In this document: positions 16,740-25,553 of the stretch, piece by piece
How positions within the stretch are numbered: the first letter of the stretch is position 1
Layout of the letters: each line of letters opens with the position of its first letter
DNA from: Tabrizicola sp.
GTDB taxonomy: Bacteria > Pseudomonadota > Alphaproteobacteria > Rhodobacterales > Rhodobacteraceae
Assembly: GCA_016792685.1 (NCBI GenBank)
Contig: JAEULQ010000057.1
Span: forward strand, 1-47,535
Length of the DNA stretch: 47,535 nt
Direction: 5' to 3'
The notes under the pieces: generated by a model
What the model was told of the DNA's origin: nothing
Database searches by the model: none
What the model saw: only the letters and a program-made list of their open reading frames with translations
Program-made: the position numbers and the translations under genes

Positions 16740-17603
16740 TCAGGCGCCGGTCGCGACCTTCAGGTCGTCGTACATGCCCCATTCAGCCCAGGAGCCGTCG
16801 TAAAGGGCGTGGTTCCGGTGCCCGATCCGTTCAAGCGCCAGATTTAGGATCGCCGCCGTGACGCCCGAGCCGCAGCTGGTGATCGCGGGCTTCCTCAGGT
16901 CGACCCCTTTCGCCTCGAATACCGCCTTCAGCGCGGCGGGCGGCTTCATCGTGCCGTCAGGATTCAGCACCTCGCTGAAAGGAATGTTTTTCGACCCCGG
17001 GATATGTCCCGAGCGCAGGCCCGGGCGCGGTTCCGGCGCCTCGCCCCGGAAACGGGGGGCGGAGCGGGCGTCGAGGATCTCGGCCTCGCCCAGCTTGGCG
17101 GCATGGGCGACTTGCGTCACGTCCTTGACCAGATGGTTCTGGCGACTGACGGTCATATGCCGGTCGCGGATCACGGGGGGCATGTCCTCGATCTCGCGGC
17201 CTTCGGCCTGCCATTTCGGGAAGCCACCATCAAGGACGGCGACGTCTGTCTTGCCCATCAACCGGAAGGTCCACCAGACCCGTGCGGCGCTGAAGAGCCC
17301 GGCTCCATCATAGACCACCACCTGATGCCCGTCGCCCACGCCCATGGCGCGAAGGCGCGAGATGAACTTTTCCGGCGGGGGTGCCATGTGGGGCAGGCTT
17401 GAGCGCTGGTCCGAGATCTCGTCGATGTCGAAGAACCGGGCGCCGGGGATATGGGCTGCGTCGTATTCCGCCTTTGCATCGCGCGGTGTGCCCGGCAGAT
17501 ACCAGCTGGCATCGAGAAGCCGCAGATCCGGGTCGCGCAGGTGTCTGGCCAGCCAGTCGGTCGAGACCAGGGTCTTCGGATCATCCTGCGGTGATGGTGT
17601 CAT
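16740..17603 (-). CDS. sseA: 3-mercaptopyruvate/thiosulfate sulfurtransferase
   Basis: A 287-residue, two-rhodanese-domain protein (about 10-135 and 165-280). The active-site loop CGSGVTA (244-250, Cys244) is that of mercaptopyruvate sulfurtransferases, which move sulfur from 3-mercaptopyruvate to thiols or cyanide. Other family marks are HIPGARFFDIDEISD, GLFSAARVWW and GHIPGSKNIPF. The chosen ATG gives the usual N-terminus; upstream in-frame codons lack homology. It is first in a minus-strand group with a membrane protein and the aminotransferase, a plausible link to cysteine transamination and sulfur release. Confidence 0.93.
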   Translation of the reverse strand: MTPSPQDDPKTLVSTDWLARHLRDPDLRLLDASWYLPGTPRDAKAEYDAAHIPGARFFDIDEISDQRSSLPHMAPPPEKFISRLRAMGVGDGHQVVVYDGAGLFSAARVWWTFRLMGKTDVAVLDGGFPKWQAEGREIEDMPPVIRDRHMTVSRQNHLVKDVTQVAHAAKLGEAEILDARSAPRFRGEAPEPRPGLRSGHIPGSKNIPFSEVLNPDGTMKPPAALKAVFEAKGVDLRKPAITSCGSGVTAAILNLALERIGHRNHALYDGSWAEWGMYDDLKVATGA

Positions 17604-17690
17604 TTCGGGCCTCCCGGGCGTCAACGGGGTATATCCGCCCGGGCGTATCTGGCGCAAGCGGGCTTGGCCGTAACGCGTCATGTTCTCGAC

Positions 17691-17716
17691 GGCGCGGGGC
17701 CCAGGGGTCCCGCGCC
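17691..17716. terminator. GC-rich hairpin downstream of the small Gly/Ala-rich gene
   Basis: GGCGCGGG (17691-17698) pairs perfectly with CCCGCGCC (17709-17716). On the plus strand it is followed by TTTA; on the minus strand, the direction of the nearest gene end (17733), there is no T tract. It may still end or stabilise that transcript. Confidence 0.4.
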
Positions 17717-17732
17717 TTTATGGTCTGGTGGG

Positions 17733-18026
17733 TTACTTCACCAGTGCCTTCTTCAGCACGCCGACGATGGCTGTCAGGACAGCACCACCGACACCGCCGC
17801 CTACAACGGACTGGATGATTGCGCCAATGTCGAGGTTGGCCGCCGCATCCGCCGCTCCGGCGGCATCGCCGCCCAGCATTCCCATCAGCAGCCCGCCAAG
17901 CCCACCTCCGACCGCGCCAGCGACCGAGTTGCCCGCCGTGCCAAGGCTGAGGTTCTTCAGGCCGGCCCCAGCGGCGTTGCCGCCAATAAGACCAGCGATG
18001 ATCTGGATGATCAGTTCCATACCCAT
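17733..18026 (-). CDS. Small Gly/Ala-rich hydrophobic protein
   Basis: A 97-residue protein from an ATG preceded by GGAAAGG (MGMELIIQIIAGLIGGNAAG...). It is rich in Gly, Ala and Leu, with GAVGGGLGGLLMGMLGG and SVVGGGVGGAVLTAIVGVLKKALVK; two or three hydrophobic segments end in a basic amphipathic tail. The composition recalls small pore-forming or glycine-zipper membrane proteins, but I recognise no family and see no processing or immunity gene next to it. It sits between sseA and smpB on the same strand as a separate unit. Confidence 0.65.
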   Translation of the reverse strand: MGMELIIQIIAGLIGGNAAGAGLKNLSLGTAGNSVAGAVGGGLGGLLMGMLGGDAAGAADAAANLDIGAIIQSVVGGGVGGAVLTAIVGVLKKALVK

Positions 18027-18158
18027 AACGCTACCTTTCCCACTCTGGCCGGTTCCCGCTCGGGTTGATCCGGCACTTGCCCCGAACTTTCTGTCCGGTA
18101 TGGGGAAGACTGCCAGATAAGGGCGAATCCGGCAAGAAATGTATGATTTGTGCAAAAA

Positions 18159-18638
18159 TCAGCCGCGGCTGTTCTGCTTCATCAAACGGGCCTTGTCCCG
18201 CTCCCAGTCACGTTTGGCGCTGGTTTCGCGCTTGTCGGCCAGCTTCTTGCCTTTGGCGATACCAAGCTTAAGCTTCACGATCCCGCGGTCGTTGAAATAC
18301 ATTTTCATCGGCACGATCGTCATGCCTTCACGGCCAACGGCGCTCCACAACCGGCTGAGTTCCTTCTTGGAAACCAACAGCTTGCGTCGCCGCCGTTCTT
18401 CATGGCCGAAGGTCTTGGCCTGCAGATAGGGCGCAATGTAGCCGTTGATCAGCCACAGCTCCCCGCCTTCGACCGAAGCATAGCTTTCCGCAATGTTCGA
18501 TCCGCCCTGGCGCAGGCTCTTCACCTCGGACCCAAGAAGCATGATCCCAGCCTCAAGATCGGCCTCGATGTGGTAATCGAAACGCGCACGCCGGTTCTCG
18601 GCGATGAGTTTTGAGTTGGGATCGGATTTGGCAACCAT
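18159..18638 (-). CDS. smpB: SsrA-binding protein
   Basis: A 159-residue protein that binds tmRNA and brings it to stalled ribosomes in trans-translation. Family motifs run throughout: [68 protein letters not shown] and the basic tail [22 protein letters not shown]. Length is normal. The tmRNA gene itself is not in the window. Divergent from the broken channel gene across about 50 bases. Confidence 0.97.
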   Translation of the reverse strand: MVAKSDPNSKLIAENRRARFDYHIEADLEAGIMLLGSEVKSLRQGGSNIAESYASVEGGELWLINGYIAPYLQAKTFGHEERRRRKLLVSKKELSRLWSAVGREGMTIVPMKMYFNDRGIVKLKLGIAKGKKLADKRETSAKRDWERDKARLMKQNSRG

Positions 18639-18687
18639 GATCGACGTGAGATAAGGTCTGGGACAAGCTTAGTCCAGAAGGGTTGCG

Positions 18688-19128
18688 ATGTTCGTACAGA
18701 TTGCGCTGGGAACGGGGTTGCTGGTCGTCAACGTGCTGATCATGGCGCTGGCCGCGTTCTTTCTGGAGGTGGCCTTCCGCAGGGCGCATCCCTGGCTGGT
18801 CGCCCCGCCACAACGGCCGAAACTTCTGCTCATGCTGGTCGGTGTTTGCCTTTGGGTGCTGGCGGTGGTCACGACCGGGGTCTGGATCTAGGCCATAGCC
18901 CTGCGCGGACTAGGGGCCTTTGCGACGATGGAAGCGGCGGTCTACTTCGCGCTGGTGGCCTTTACGACGCTGGGACTTGGCGATGTGGTTGCGCCACAGG
19001 AATGGCGCATCCTGTCCGTGATGGCCGCGGTGAACGGCTTTCTGAGCTTTGGCCTCTTGACCGCGCTGCTGGTCGAGGCGTTGCGGCAGGTGCGGCTAGC
19101 CCAGCTGGAGATCCGGTCCAAGGACTGA
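18688..19128 (+). pseudogene. Two-segment potassium/ion channel gene interrupted by one in-frame TAG
   Basis: Codons 1-67 read MFVQIALGTG...VVTTGVWI with two hydrophobic helices, then TAG at 18889-18891. Without any frame change the same frame continues AIALRGLGAFATMEAAVYFALVAFTTLGLGDVV and a last helix to a stop at 19126-19128. TTLGLGD is the selectivity-filter segment of the Ion_trans_2/KcsA-like channels. The two parts make one 146-codon protein with the normal order helix, pore loop, helix. The stop most simply derives from a TGG (Trp) codon. Either a true nonsense mutation, a sequencing error, or suppressed. An ATG at 18928 could express the pore half alone, but without an outer helix. 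Confidence 0.8.
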
Positions 19129-19159
19129 ACGGACGCGGGCAGGGCAGCCGACACCGTGT

Positions 19160-21094
19160 TCAGCCTTTCAGCTCCTCGGTGATCCGGACGGGCCCGACCG
19201 CGCCTTTCAGCTTGGCCCGGTAGATCACCACGCCTTCGGCCACCCGCATGACATAGGTCCGCGTTTCGGCGAAGGGGATGGTCTCGACCCAGTCGACGAC
19301 ATCGACATCCGTCCGACGCGGGTCGCCGAATTCGCCGATCCAGCGCCGGGGGCGTCCCGGTCCCGCATTGTAGCCCGAGGCGATCAGCGCGATGGAAGGG
19401 CCGAACTCCTCGGCCATTTCGGCCAGGTAGGCCGATCCCATGGTTACATTGTAGGCCGGGTCCGAGATCAGCTTTCCCGCGTCGAAATCCTTGCCAAGCT
19501 TTTCGGCCATGAGCTTCGCGGTTCCGGGCAGGACCTGCATCAGACCGCGTGCGTCGGCCGAAGACCGGGCAGCCGGATCGAATTCGCTTTCCCGCCGCGC
19601 GATTGACAGGGCCAGGGCACGGCTGACTTTCAGCCCATCCGGCACGAATTCGGGCACGGGATAATAGGCATGCGGCAGGATCAGTCCGCGCTCGGCGGCT
19701 GCCTTGGCGACCAGAAGCGCCAGATGCGGCTCGCCCCAGTCCAGCGCCATGTCGGCCATCTGCGCCAGTCCGGTCGCATCCTGACTTTCGCCAAGGTGGA
19801 GGAGAAAGCGCTTGGCGAGTGTCCGGTCGCCCGCGTCCAGCAGGACCTGGACTGCCGCCAGAACCGATGACTGCGTGTAGGCCGCCCCGCGCCAATCCGG
19901 CGTGGCGGGCCGCGCCAGAAGACCTGCGTCAAGGTCAAGCCCAAGCCGTTCTGCCGCCAGCAGGCCGTAAAAGGCGGTCTGGTGCACGGCAGCGGACCGG
20001 AAGCTTGCGGATCCGTCCTGGCCTGCCGCCTCCTCAGCCCGCCCGATCCAGTAGTGCGCCCGCGCAAGGCTGATCGGGGTCGAGACGCCCGCAAGCAGAT
20101 GCTTGAAATGCTTCAGGGCCGAGACCGGATCGTCCAGCCGGCGCAGGGCGATGAACCCGGCCAGGAACTCCAGATCCGCATAGGCCGAAGCTCCGCTGTC
20201 CTGGGCAAGATGATGGCTTGCCGCCACGCGATAGGCCTCTTGCGGCTTGCCGTTTCGCAGCAGGTAACGGGCAAGGACTGCGCGGCGTTCCGCCCAGGCT
20301 TCCGGGCGACCCAGGGTTTCGGCAGAAGCCGAACGTTCAAGGATCAGGTCCAGCGCCTCGTCGTAGAGATCGCGCTTCATCCGCCAGATGAATCGGTCAT
20401 AGGCAAGACCGGGGTCGCCCGCTTGCGATTTCGGGACGGCCTTGATCAGGGCCGTGACACCCTTTTCGTCGTTCTGGAGCGCGATCCGGGCACGTGCCAG
20501 GGCGCGCTTTGCTTCCGGCACGCGCGCCAGCATGCGGTCGGCCTCGCGCAGCCTCTCGTCCCAAAGCAGCCGGTCAAGCCGGAGTTCGTGGACAAAGCCC
20601 ACGGCCTCGGGCAGGAGCGACAGCAGGGCCTCTTCCTCCTCTGGCGCAAACGGCAACTCGGCCCAGGCCCGCATGGCCTCGGTTTCGGCATCTGCGACCT
20701 TTCCGGCGGCAAGAAGCGCGCGGACATAGGCCAGCGCACCCTTGCCCGTCTCGGGCGGGCCAGCCTGGAACCAGGCGATCACCCGGGCGGGGTCGTCAGA
20801 CCGGGCGACGGCTTCCTCGCCCTTTTCGCGCAGAAGCGGCAGGCCGGGCCAATCGGGGCGCCGCGCGAGAAAGTCTTCGTACTCTCCCAGCCGCCCCTCA
20901 CCCGCACGAAGGCGCTGCCATTCGATCACGTCGCGCCCGACACCCGAGGGCGCCACGGCGAGCGCGCCGTCCCAATCCTTGGCCGCGGCCAGCTCGAGCG
21001 CCGTCCGCATGGCCTGTGTCGTGTCTGCTTCTGCCGGCAGCGTCTGGAGGCCAAGGGCCAGGACCAGCGCCCGGATCATTGTCATTCTGCTCAT
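19160..21094 (-). CDS. Soluble lytic murein transglycosylase (Slt70 type)
   Basis: A 644-residue periplasmic protein. Residues 1-23 are a signal peptide. About 25-460 is a helical repeat superhelix, and the C-terminal SLT domain spans 485-600 with catalytic Glu502 (ARRESEF), GLMQ (517-520) and SGYNAGPG (573-580). It cleaves the MurNAc-GlcNAc bond of peptidoglycan to 1,6-anhydro ends. Length and order match Slt70. Start chosen at MSRMTMIRAL for the signal peptide; the ATG three codons in is also possible. It converges on the broken channel gene and diverges from dapA. Confidence 0.92.
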   Translation of the reverse strand: MSRMTMIRALVLALGLQTLPAEADTTQAMRTALELAAAKDWDGALAVAPSGVGRDVIEWQRLRAGEGRLGEYEDFLARRPDWPGLPLLREKGEEAVARSDDPARVIAWFQAGPPETGKGALAYVRALLAAGKVADAETEAMRAWAELPFAPEEEEALLSLLPEAVGFVHELRLDRLLWDERLREADRMLARVPEAKRALARARIALQNDEKGVTALIKAVPKSQAGDPGLAYDRFIWRMKRDLYDEALDLILERSASAETLGRPEAWAERRAVLARYLLRNGKPQEAYRVAASHHLAQDSGASAYADLEFLAGFIALRRLDDPVSALKHFKHLLAGVSTPISLARAHYWIGRAEEAAGQDGSASFRSAAVHQTAFYGLLAAERLGLDLDAGLLARPATPDWRGAAYTQSSVLAAVQVLLDAGDRTLAKRFLLHLGESQDATGLAQMADMALDWGEPHLALLVAKAAAERGLILPHAYYPVPEFVPDGLKVSRALALSIARRESEFDPAARSSADARGLMQVLPGTAKLMAEKLGKDFDAGKLISDPAYNVTMGSAYLAEMAEEFGPSIALIASGYNAGPGRPRRWIGEFGDPRRTDVDVVDWVETIPFAETRTYVMRVAEGVVIYRAKLKGAVGPVRITEELKG

Positions 21095-21229
21095 GCAACC
21101 GAATCTGCCTGAGCGCAGGCCCGTGGACAACCCACGAGTGCGTCAATGCGCAAGACTTGGCATCGGGCCTGCCAGCCGCTATGAGAAGCGCGCTTATGGG
21201 CAATCCTGCCCCAACATAGGAGAAGCGTC

Positions 21230-22102
21230 ATGATCAGAGGGTCCCTTCCTGCCCTGGTGACGCCGTTCAAGAACGGCGAGCTGGATCTGGTGACGCTGAA
21301 GAAACTTGTCGACTGGCACATCGCCGAAGGGTCGCACGGCCTGGTGCCAGTCGGGACCACGGGCGAAAGCCCCACCCTTTCGCATGCCGAACACCAGCGT
21401 GTGATCGAAGAGGTCGTCGCCGCCGCCGCGGGTCGTGTGCCGGTGATCGCGGGCGCGGGTTCGAACAACACCGTCGAAGGCATCAGCCTGATGCGGCATG
21501 CCGAGAAGGTCGGGGCCACGGCGGCCCTGGTCGTGACGCCCTATTACAACAAGCCCACGCAGGCCGGTCTGATCGCGCACTACACCGCTCTGCATGACTG
21601 CTGCCAACTGCCGATCGTGATCTACAACATCCCCGGCCGTTCGGTGATCGACATGTCGCCCGAGACGATGGGTGTGCTGGCAAAGCTGCCACGAATCATC
21701 GGCGTCAAGGACGCGACCGGCAAGATCGAGCGTGTTTCGATGCAGCGCGCCTCGTGCGGGCCGGACTTCATCCAGCTTTCTGGCGAGGACGCGACCGCGC
21801 TTGGCTTCAACGCGCATGGCGGGACGGGCTGCATCTCGGTCACGGCCAACGTCGCCCCCCGGCTTTGCGCGGAATTCCAGGAAGCGACCCTGCGCGGCGA
21901 CTATGCGAAGGCGCTGGAGTATCAGGACAAGCTGATGCCGCTGCATGAGGCGATCTTCATTGAGCCGGGCCTCGTCGGGGCGAAATACGCGCTGTCGGTC
22001 CTGGGGCTTTGCTCGGAGGAAGTTCGTCTGCCGCTGGTGGGCCTGACCGACGGGACAAAGGCAAAGATCAAGGCGGCCATGAAGCACGCCGGGCTGATCT
22101 GA
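21230..22102 (+). CDS. dapA: 4-hydroxy-tetrahydrodipicolinate synthase
   Basis: A 290-residue cytoplasmic class I aldolase that condenses pyruvate and aspartate semialdehyde at the start of the diaminopimelate/lysine branch. GTTGE (42-46), Tyr132 in IYNIPGRS and the Schiff-base Lys160 in GVKDATG are all present, as is the PYYNKPTQ segment. An AGGAG site precedes the ATG. A strong terminator follows. It stands alone rather than in an operon with other dap genes, although a DapC-like gene lies 3.6 kb downstream. Confidence 0.97.
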   Translation: MIRGSLPALVTPFKNGELDLVTLKKLVDWHIAEGSHGLVPVGTTGESPTLSHAEHQRVIEEVVAAAAGRVPVIAGAGSNNTVEGISLMRHAEKVGATAALVVTPYYNKPTQAGLIAHYTALHDCCQLPIVIYNIPGRSVIDMSPETMGVLAKLPRIIGVKDATGKIERVSMQRASCGPDFIQLSGEDATALGFNAHGGTGCISVTANVAPRLCAEFQEATLRGDYAKALEYQDKLMPLHEAIFIEPGLVGAKYALSVLGLCSEEVRLPLVGLTDGTKAKIKAAMKHAGLI

Positions 22103-22137
22103 CGCCTTCCAGTCGCCCCATGCGACTCTAATCCTGA

Positions 22138-22171
22138 CGCCGTTGGCCAACGCCCTGGCCAGCGGCGTTTT
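22138..22171 (+). terminator. Intrinsic terminator of dapA
   Basis: CGCCGTTGGCC (22138-22148) pairs with GGCCAGCGGCG (22157-22167) with one G-T pair and an 8-base loop, followed by TTTT. It separates dapA from the arsR-permease unit. Confidence 0.8.
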
Positions 22172-22187
22172 CGTATTTGCTTTACAA

Positions 22188-22203
22188 AACTAGAAATGTA
22201 GTT
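22188..22203. promoter_or_regulatory. Candidate ArsR operator
   Basis: AACTA (22188-22192) and TAGTT (22199-22203) form a perfect inverted repeat with a 6-base spacer in an AT-rich patch that ends at the arsR start. The layout fits autoregulation by an ArsR-type winged-helix repressor. Confidence 0.55.
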
Positions 22204-22214
22204 ATATTTACTCC

Positions 22215-22535
22215 ATGACCACGATGACCCCAGAAGCCCGCGCCCTTGCAGCCCTTGGCCACGATGCCCGGCTGTCGATCTTCCGCCTGCTGATCAAGGC
22301 CGGGGATGGTGGCCTGAATGTCGGCCAGATCGGTGGCCATCTTGGCATTGCGCCCTCGACCCTCGCCCATCACCTGGGCACGTTGGTCGACGCCGGTCTT
22401 GTCTCGCAAGAGAAGATTGGCCGCGAGGTGGTGAACCGCGCCGAGTTCACCGCAATCCGCCGCCTTTCCAGCTTCCTCGTCTCGGAATGCTGCGCGGGCC
22501 TGCCCACCCTGACGCAGGAGGCGGAGACCATCTGA
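22215..22535 (+). CDS. ArsR-family metal/metalloid-responsive repressor
   Basis: A 106-residue winged-helix protein. The recognition region is NVGQIGGHLGIAPSTLAHHLGTLVDAGLVSQEKIGREV (about 36-72), the ArsR/SmtB HTH. A Cys-Cys pair near the C-terminus (FLVSECCAGL) is the likely thiol-based sensing site, consistent with arsenite-type or soft-metal ligands. An AT-rich palindrome sits just upstream. It precedes a membrane permease with its own palindrome, so the natural reading is a repressor of that permease released by its substrate. Confidence 0.87.
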   Translation: MTTMTPEARALAALGHDARLSIFRLLIKAGDGGLNVGQIGGHLGIAPSTLAHHLGTLVDAGLVSQEKIGREVVNRAEFTAIRRLSSFLVSECCAGLPTLTQEAETI

Positions 22536-22564
22536 CGGCCATGCCTTTTCGCGACCCAAAGAAA

Positions 22565-22584
22565 CTATAAACCTAGGGATATAG
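22565..22584. promoter_or_regulatory. Palindrome between arsR and the permease
   Basis: CTATA (22565-22569) and TATAG (22580-22584) are inverted around a 10-base centre containing the palindrome CCTAGG. It lies directly before the permease ATG at 22588 and overlaps where a ribosome site would be. It may be a second repressor site or part of an internal promoter. Confidence 0.4.
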
Positions 22585-22587
22585 AAA

Positions 22588-23622
22588 ATGAGCAACACTC
22601 TCGCACCCCCCGCACCATCACCGCTTGCGCTGCGCCTCAAACCCTGGCGGGTCGGCCTTGCCAGCCTTGCCCTCCTCGCCGTCGTCGCCCTTGTTTCGCC
22701 GGCGCAAGGGATCGAGACCGCGCGCTTCACCCTCGCGGCCCTCACCAGCATCCTGCCGTTCCTGCTCGCCTCAGCCGCCCTGGCCGCCTATGCCATCGCC
22801 TCGGGCGCCGACGCGGTGATTGCCCGCGCCTTCACCGGCAGCCCTGCGCGGATGATCCTGCTCGCCGCACTGATCGGCGCGCTTTCGCCCTTCTGTTCTT
22901 GCGGAGTCATCCCGATCATCGCGGCGCTTCTGGCCATGGGTGTCCCGCTTGCCCCCGTCATGGCCTTCTGGCTTGCCTCGCCGATCATGGACCCGGAAAT
23001 GTTCGTCCTGACATGGGGCATCCTTGGCCTTGACTTCGCACTGGCCAAGACCGCCGCCGCCATCGGTCTTGGCCTTCTTGGCGGCAGCGTCACCTATGCG
23101 CTTGGCGGCTGGCTGGGCGATCAGATCCTGCGTGACGGCGCCTCGTCCTGCTCCTGCTCGGCCAGGGCGAAGGCGCGGGGGACGAAGCCCATCACCTGGG
23201 CCGCCTGGCAGGACCCCGCCCGTCGCCAGACCTTCGGCACCGAGCTGTTCCGCACGGCGCGCTTTCTTGTCCAGTGGCTGGTCCTGGCCTTCCTGCTGGA
23301 GAGCCTGATGCTCAGCCTTGTCCCGGCTGAAACCATTGCGACCCATCTGGGGGGCTCCGGGCTTGGCCCGATCGTCCTGGCCACCTTGGTCGGCGTCCCC
23401 GCCTACCTGAACGGCTATGCTGCCCTGCCCCTGGTCAGCGGCCTGATGACTCAAGGCCTGGAACCCGGCGCGGCGATGGCCTTCCTCGTCGCAGGCGGCG
23501 TCACGTCGATCCCCGCCGCCATGGCTGTCTGGGCGCTGGTCCGCCCCCGCGTCTTCGCGCTCTACCTTGGCCTTTCGCTGACCGGCGCCTTCCTTTCCGG
23601 GCTTGCCTTCAGCCTGACCTGA
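22588..23622 (+). CDS. Permease (DUF318/ArsP-SO_0444-like), putative metal or metalloid efflux
   Basis: A 344-residue protein with about eight to ten membrane segments. The family signature SPFCSCGVIPI (100-110; Cys103, Cys105) is complete, followed by FWLASPIMDPEMFVLTWG, and the late GGVTSIPA glycine-rich segment. A cytoplasmic SCSCS motif (Cys188, Cys190) between the two halves could bind soft metals. Members export trivalent organoarsenicals or copper/zinc; the substrate is not fixed by sequence. The neighbouring thiol-bearing ArsR supports a role in metalloid or metal resistance. Confidence 0.85.
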   Translation: MSNTLAPPAPSPLALRLKPWRVGLASLALLAVVALVSPAQGIETARFTLAALTSILPFLLASAALAAYAIASGADAVIARAFTGSPARMILLAALIGALSPFCSCGVIPIIAALLAMGVPLAPVMAFWLASPIMDPEMFVLTWGILGLDFALAKTAAAIGLGLLGGSVTYALGGWLGDQILRDGASSCSCSARAKARGTKPITWAAWQDPARRQTFGTELFRTARFLVQWLVLAFLLESLMLSLVPAETIATHLGGSGLGPIVLATLVGVPAYLNGYAALPLVSGLMTQGLEPGAAMAFLVAGGVTSIPAAMAVWALVRPRVFALYLGLSLTGAFLSGLAFSLT

Positions 23623-23638
23623 GGCCCCTTGTCATTCC

Positions 23639-23669
23639 GCCTCTGCCCGGCCAGTTTCCGGGCAGAGGC
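23639..23669 (+). promoter_or_regulatory. Perfect 12-bp hairpin over the ribosome site of the racemase-family gene
   Basis: GCCTCTGCCCGG (23639-23650) and CCGGGCAGAGGC (23658-23669) form a perfect stem with a 7-base loop, ending four bases before the ATG at 23674. The only purine-rich ribosome-site candidate (GAGG, 23665-23668) lies in its right arm. There is no T tract. It could end the permease transcript or hide the ribosome site of the next gene. Confidence 0.6.
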
Positions 23670-23673
23670 CCCC

Positions 23674-24702
23674 ATGCGCAGCACCAAGACCCTCCATGTG
23701 ATATCTGCCCATGCCGAGGGCGAGGTCGGCGATGTCATCGTCGGTGGCGTCGCTCCCCCGCCCGGAACGACGCTGTGGGAGATGCGTGAGGCGCTTTGGC
23801 GCGACCAGACCCTGCGCAACTTCCTTTTGAACGAGCCCCGCGGCGGCGTGTTCCGGCATGTCAACCTGCTGGTGCCACCCAAGGATCCCCAGGCCCAGAT
23901 GGGTTTCATCATCATGGAACCCGAAGACAATCCGCCGATGTCCGGATCCAACTCGATTTGTGTCGCGACCGTCCTTCTGGACAGCGGCATCCTGCCGATG
24001 ACCGAGCCGGTGACCGAACTGACGCTTGAGGCCCCCGGCGGGCTGGTGCGCGTCCGCGCTGACTGCCGGGATGGCAAGGCTCAGCGCATCCATGTCCGGA
24101 ACCTCCCCTCCTTCGCCGACCGTCCGGGGGTGCCGCTGGATGTGCCCGGTATCGGCCGGATCAGTGTGGACACCGCCTATGGTGGGGACAGTTTCGTCGT
24201 GGTCGATGCCCAGGCGCTGGGGTTCACGCATTCCCCCGACGACGCCCATGCCATGGCAAAGCTGGGCGTCCAGATCACCAGGGCGGCCGATGAACAGCTT
24301 GGCTTTCACCATCCAGAAGACCCTGACTGGAACCACTTCTCCTTCTGCCTCTTTGCCGGTCCGCTGACCCGCGTTGCCGACGGGTGGGAGACGAAACACG
24401 CCGTGTCGATCCGCCCAGGCAAGATCGACCGCTCGCCCACGGGAACGGCCGTTTCGGCCCGGCTAGCGATCCTTGCTGCCCGTGGTCAGATCGGACCGGG
24501 CGAGGTGCTGAGGGCGCGATCCCTGATCGGCGGTCAGTTCGAGGGCCGCATCGTCGGGACTTCCCGGGTGGGCAACATGCCTGCCGTCCTGCCGGAAATT
24601 TCGGGTCGGGCCTGGATCACCGGGACGCATCAGCACATGCTTGACCCAGCCGACCCCTGGCCCGAGGGCTACCGCCTGAGCGACACCTGGGGTGCCCGTT
24701 GA
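23674..24702 (+). CDS. Proline racemase/hydroxyproline dehydratase family protein with Ser/Thr in place of both catalytic Cys
   Basis: A 342-residue protein with the two-lobed proline-racemase fold. In proline racemase and 4-hydroxyproline epimerase the two catalytic residues are cysteines; here the first position is Ser90 (MSGSNSIC) and the second is Thr256 (DRSPTGTA). Trans-3-hydroxyproline dehydratases are known to have Thr at the second position. The double change points away from a racemase and towards a dehydratase-like or unassigned activity. A TTG 45 bases earlier could extend it, but runs through the hairpin. The stop overlaps the next gene's start by four bases. Confidence 0.85.
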   Translation: MRSTKTLHVISAHAEGEVGDVIVGGVAPPPGTTLWEMREALWRDQTLRNFLLNEPRGGVFRHVNLLVPPKDPQAQMGFIIMEPEDNPPMSGSNSICVATVLLDSGILPMTEPVTELTLEAPGGLVRVRADCRDGKAQRIHVRNLPSFADRPGVPLDVPGIGRISVDTAYGGDSFVVVDAQALGFTHSPDDAHAMAKLGVQITRAADEQLGFHHPEDPDWNHFSFCLFAGPLTRVADGWETKHAVSIRPGKIDRSPTGTAVSARLAILAARGQIGPGEVLRARSLIGGQFEGRIVGTSRVGNMPAVLPEISGRAWITGTHQHMLDPADPWPEGYRLSDTWGAR

Positions 24703-25553
24703 CCCTTTCCGACAATCACCGTGGCGCGCTGTTCATGACGGCATCGATGGCGGGCTTTGCCGTCGAGGATGTCTTCGTGAAGGCCGCTGCCCAAAGCCTT
24801 CCCCTCGGCCAGGTGCTGCTGACCATCGGCCTTCTCGGCATGCTGACCTTTGCCGCCATGGCCGCCCGAATGGGTGAGGCGGTACTGCCACCGGCCTTTG
24901 TGTCACCCGCCATGCTGGTCCGATCGGGCTTTGAGGTGACGGGGCGGCTCTTCTATGGCCTGGCCATCACCTTGACTGCGCTTTCGACAACATCGGCCAT
25001 CCTGCAGGCCACGCCGCTGGTCGTCGTTGCGGGTGCCGCGCTGGTCTTTGGCGAGAAAGTCAGCGTGCAGCGCTGGCTTGCGGTGTTGGTCGGCTTTGCG
25101 GGCGTCCTGATCATTCTGCGGCCGGGATCGGATTTCTCGGCGCTGTCACTTCTTGCCGTAGTGGGTCTTCTGGGCTTTGCCGGGCGGGACCTTGCCACCC
25201 GCGCCGCGCCAAAGGGACTGTCGAACCGGCAGCTTGGAGCGCTTGGCTTCGCCATGCTGGCGATAGCCGGGGCGATCCTTCTTGCGGCAAGCGGCGGAGC
25301 GACTGTTCCGAGCGGTCTTGGCCTGGCCCAGCTTGCGGGTGGCACCGTCTTTGGAATGGCGGGCTATCACGCCCTCACTTACGCCATGCGGACCGGAGAG
25401 GTCGCCGCCGTCACCCCGTTTCGCTACACCCGGCTGGTCTTTGCGATGATCCTGGCCATGGCGCTTTTCGGCGAGCGCCCCGACCTTGCCACCTGGATCG
25501 GCGCAGCGCTGATCGTGGGGTCCGGCCTTTTCGCCCTGACCCACGGCAGGTAG
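24699..25553 (+). CDS. EamA-family (DMT) transporter
   Basis: A 284-residue membrane protein starting at TTG, overlapping the racemase-family stop (TTGA), so coupled to it. About ten hydrophobic segments in two EamA halves; first half ends [17 protein letters not shown], second half has [24 protein letters not shown]. The coupling suggests it moves the substrate or product of the racemase-family enzyme, for example an imino acid; this is inference. Confidence 0.87.
   Translation: MTLSDNHRGALFMTASMAGFAVEDVFVKAAAQSLPLGQVLLTIGLLGMLTFAAMAARMGEAVLPPAFVSPAMLVRSGFEVTGRLFYGLAITLTALSTTSAILQATPLVVVAGAALVFGEKVSVQRWLAVLVGFAGVLIILRPGSDFSALSLLAVVGLLGFAGRDLATRAAPKGLSNRQLGALGFAMLAIAGAILLAASGGATVPSGLGLAQLAGGTVFGMAGYHALTYAMRTGEVAAVTPFRYTRLVFAMILAMALFGERPDLATWIGAALIVGSGLFALTHGR

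Noticed and set aside
17664-18120. Long plus-strand open frames opposite the small Gly/Ala-rich gene
   Set aside because: They are mirror frames of the minus-strand gene; only the minus frame has a good ribosome site and sensible composition.
22176-22214. dif-like site near the arsR start
   Set aside because: It has a 5-bp inverted repeat with a 6-base spacer like dif, but the arms do not match XerC/XerD sequences; an ArsR operator fits better.
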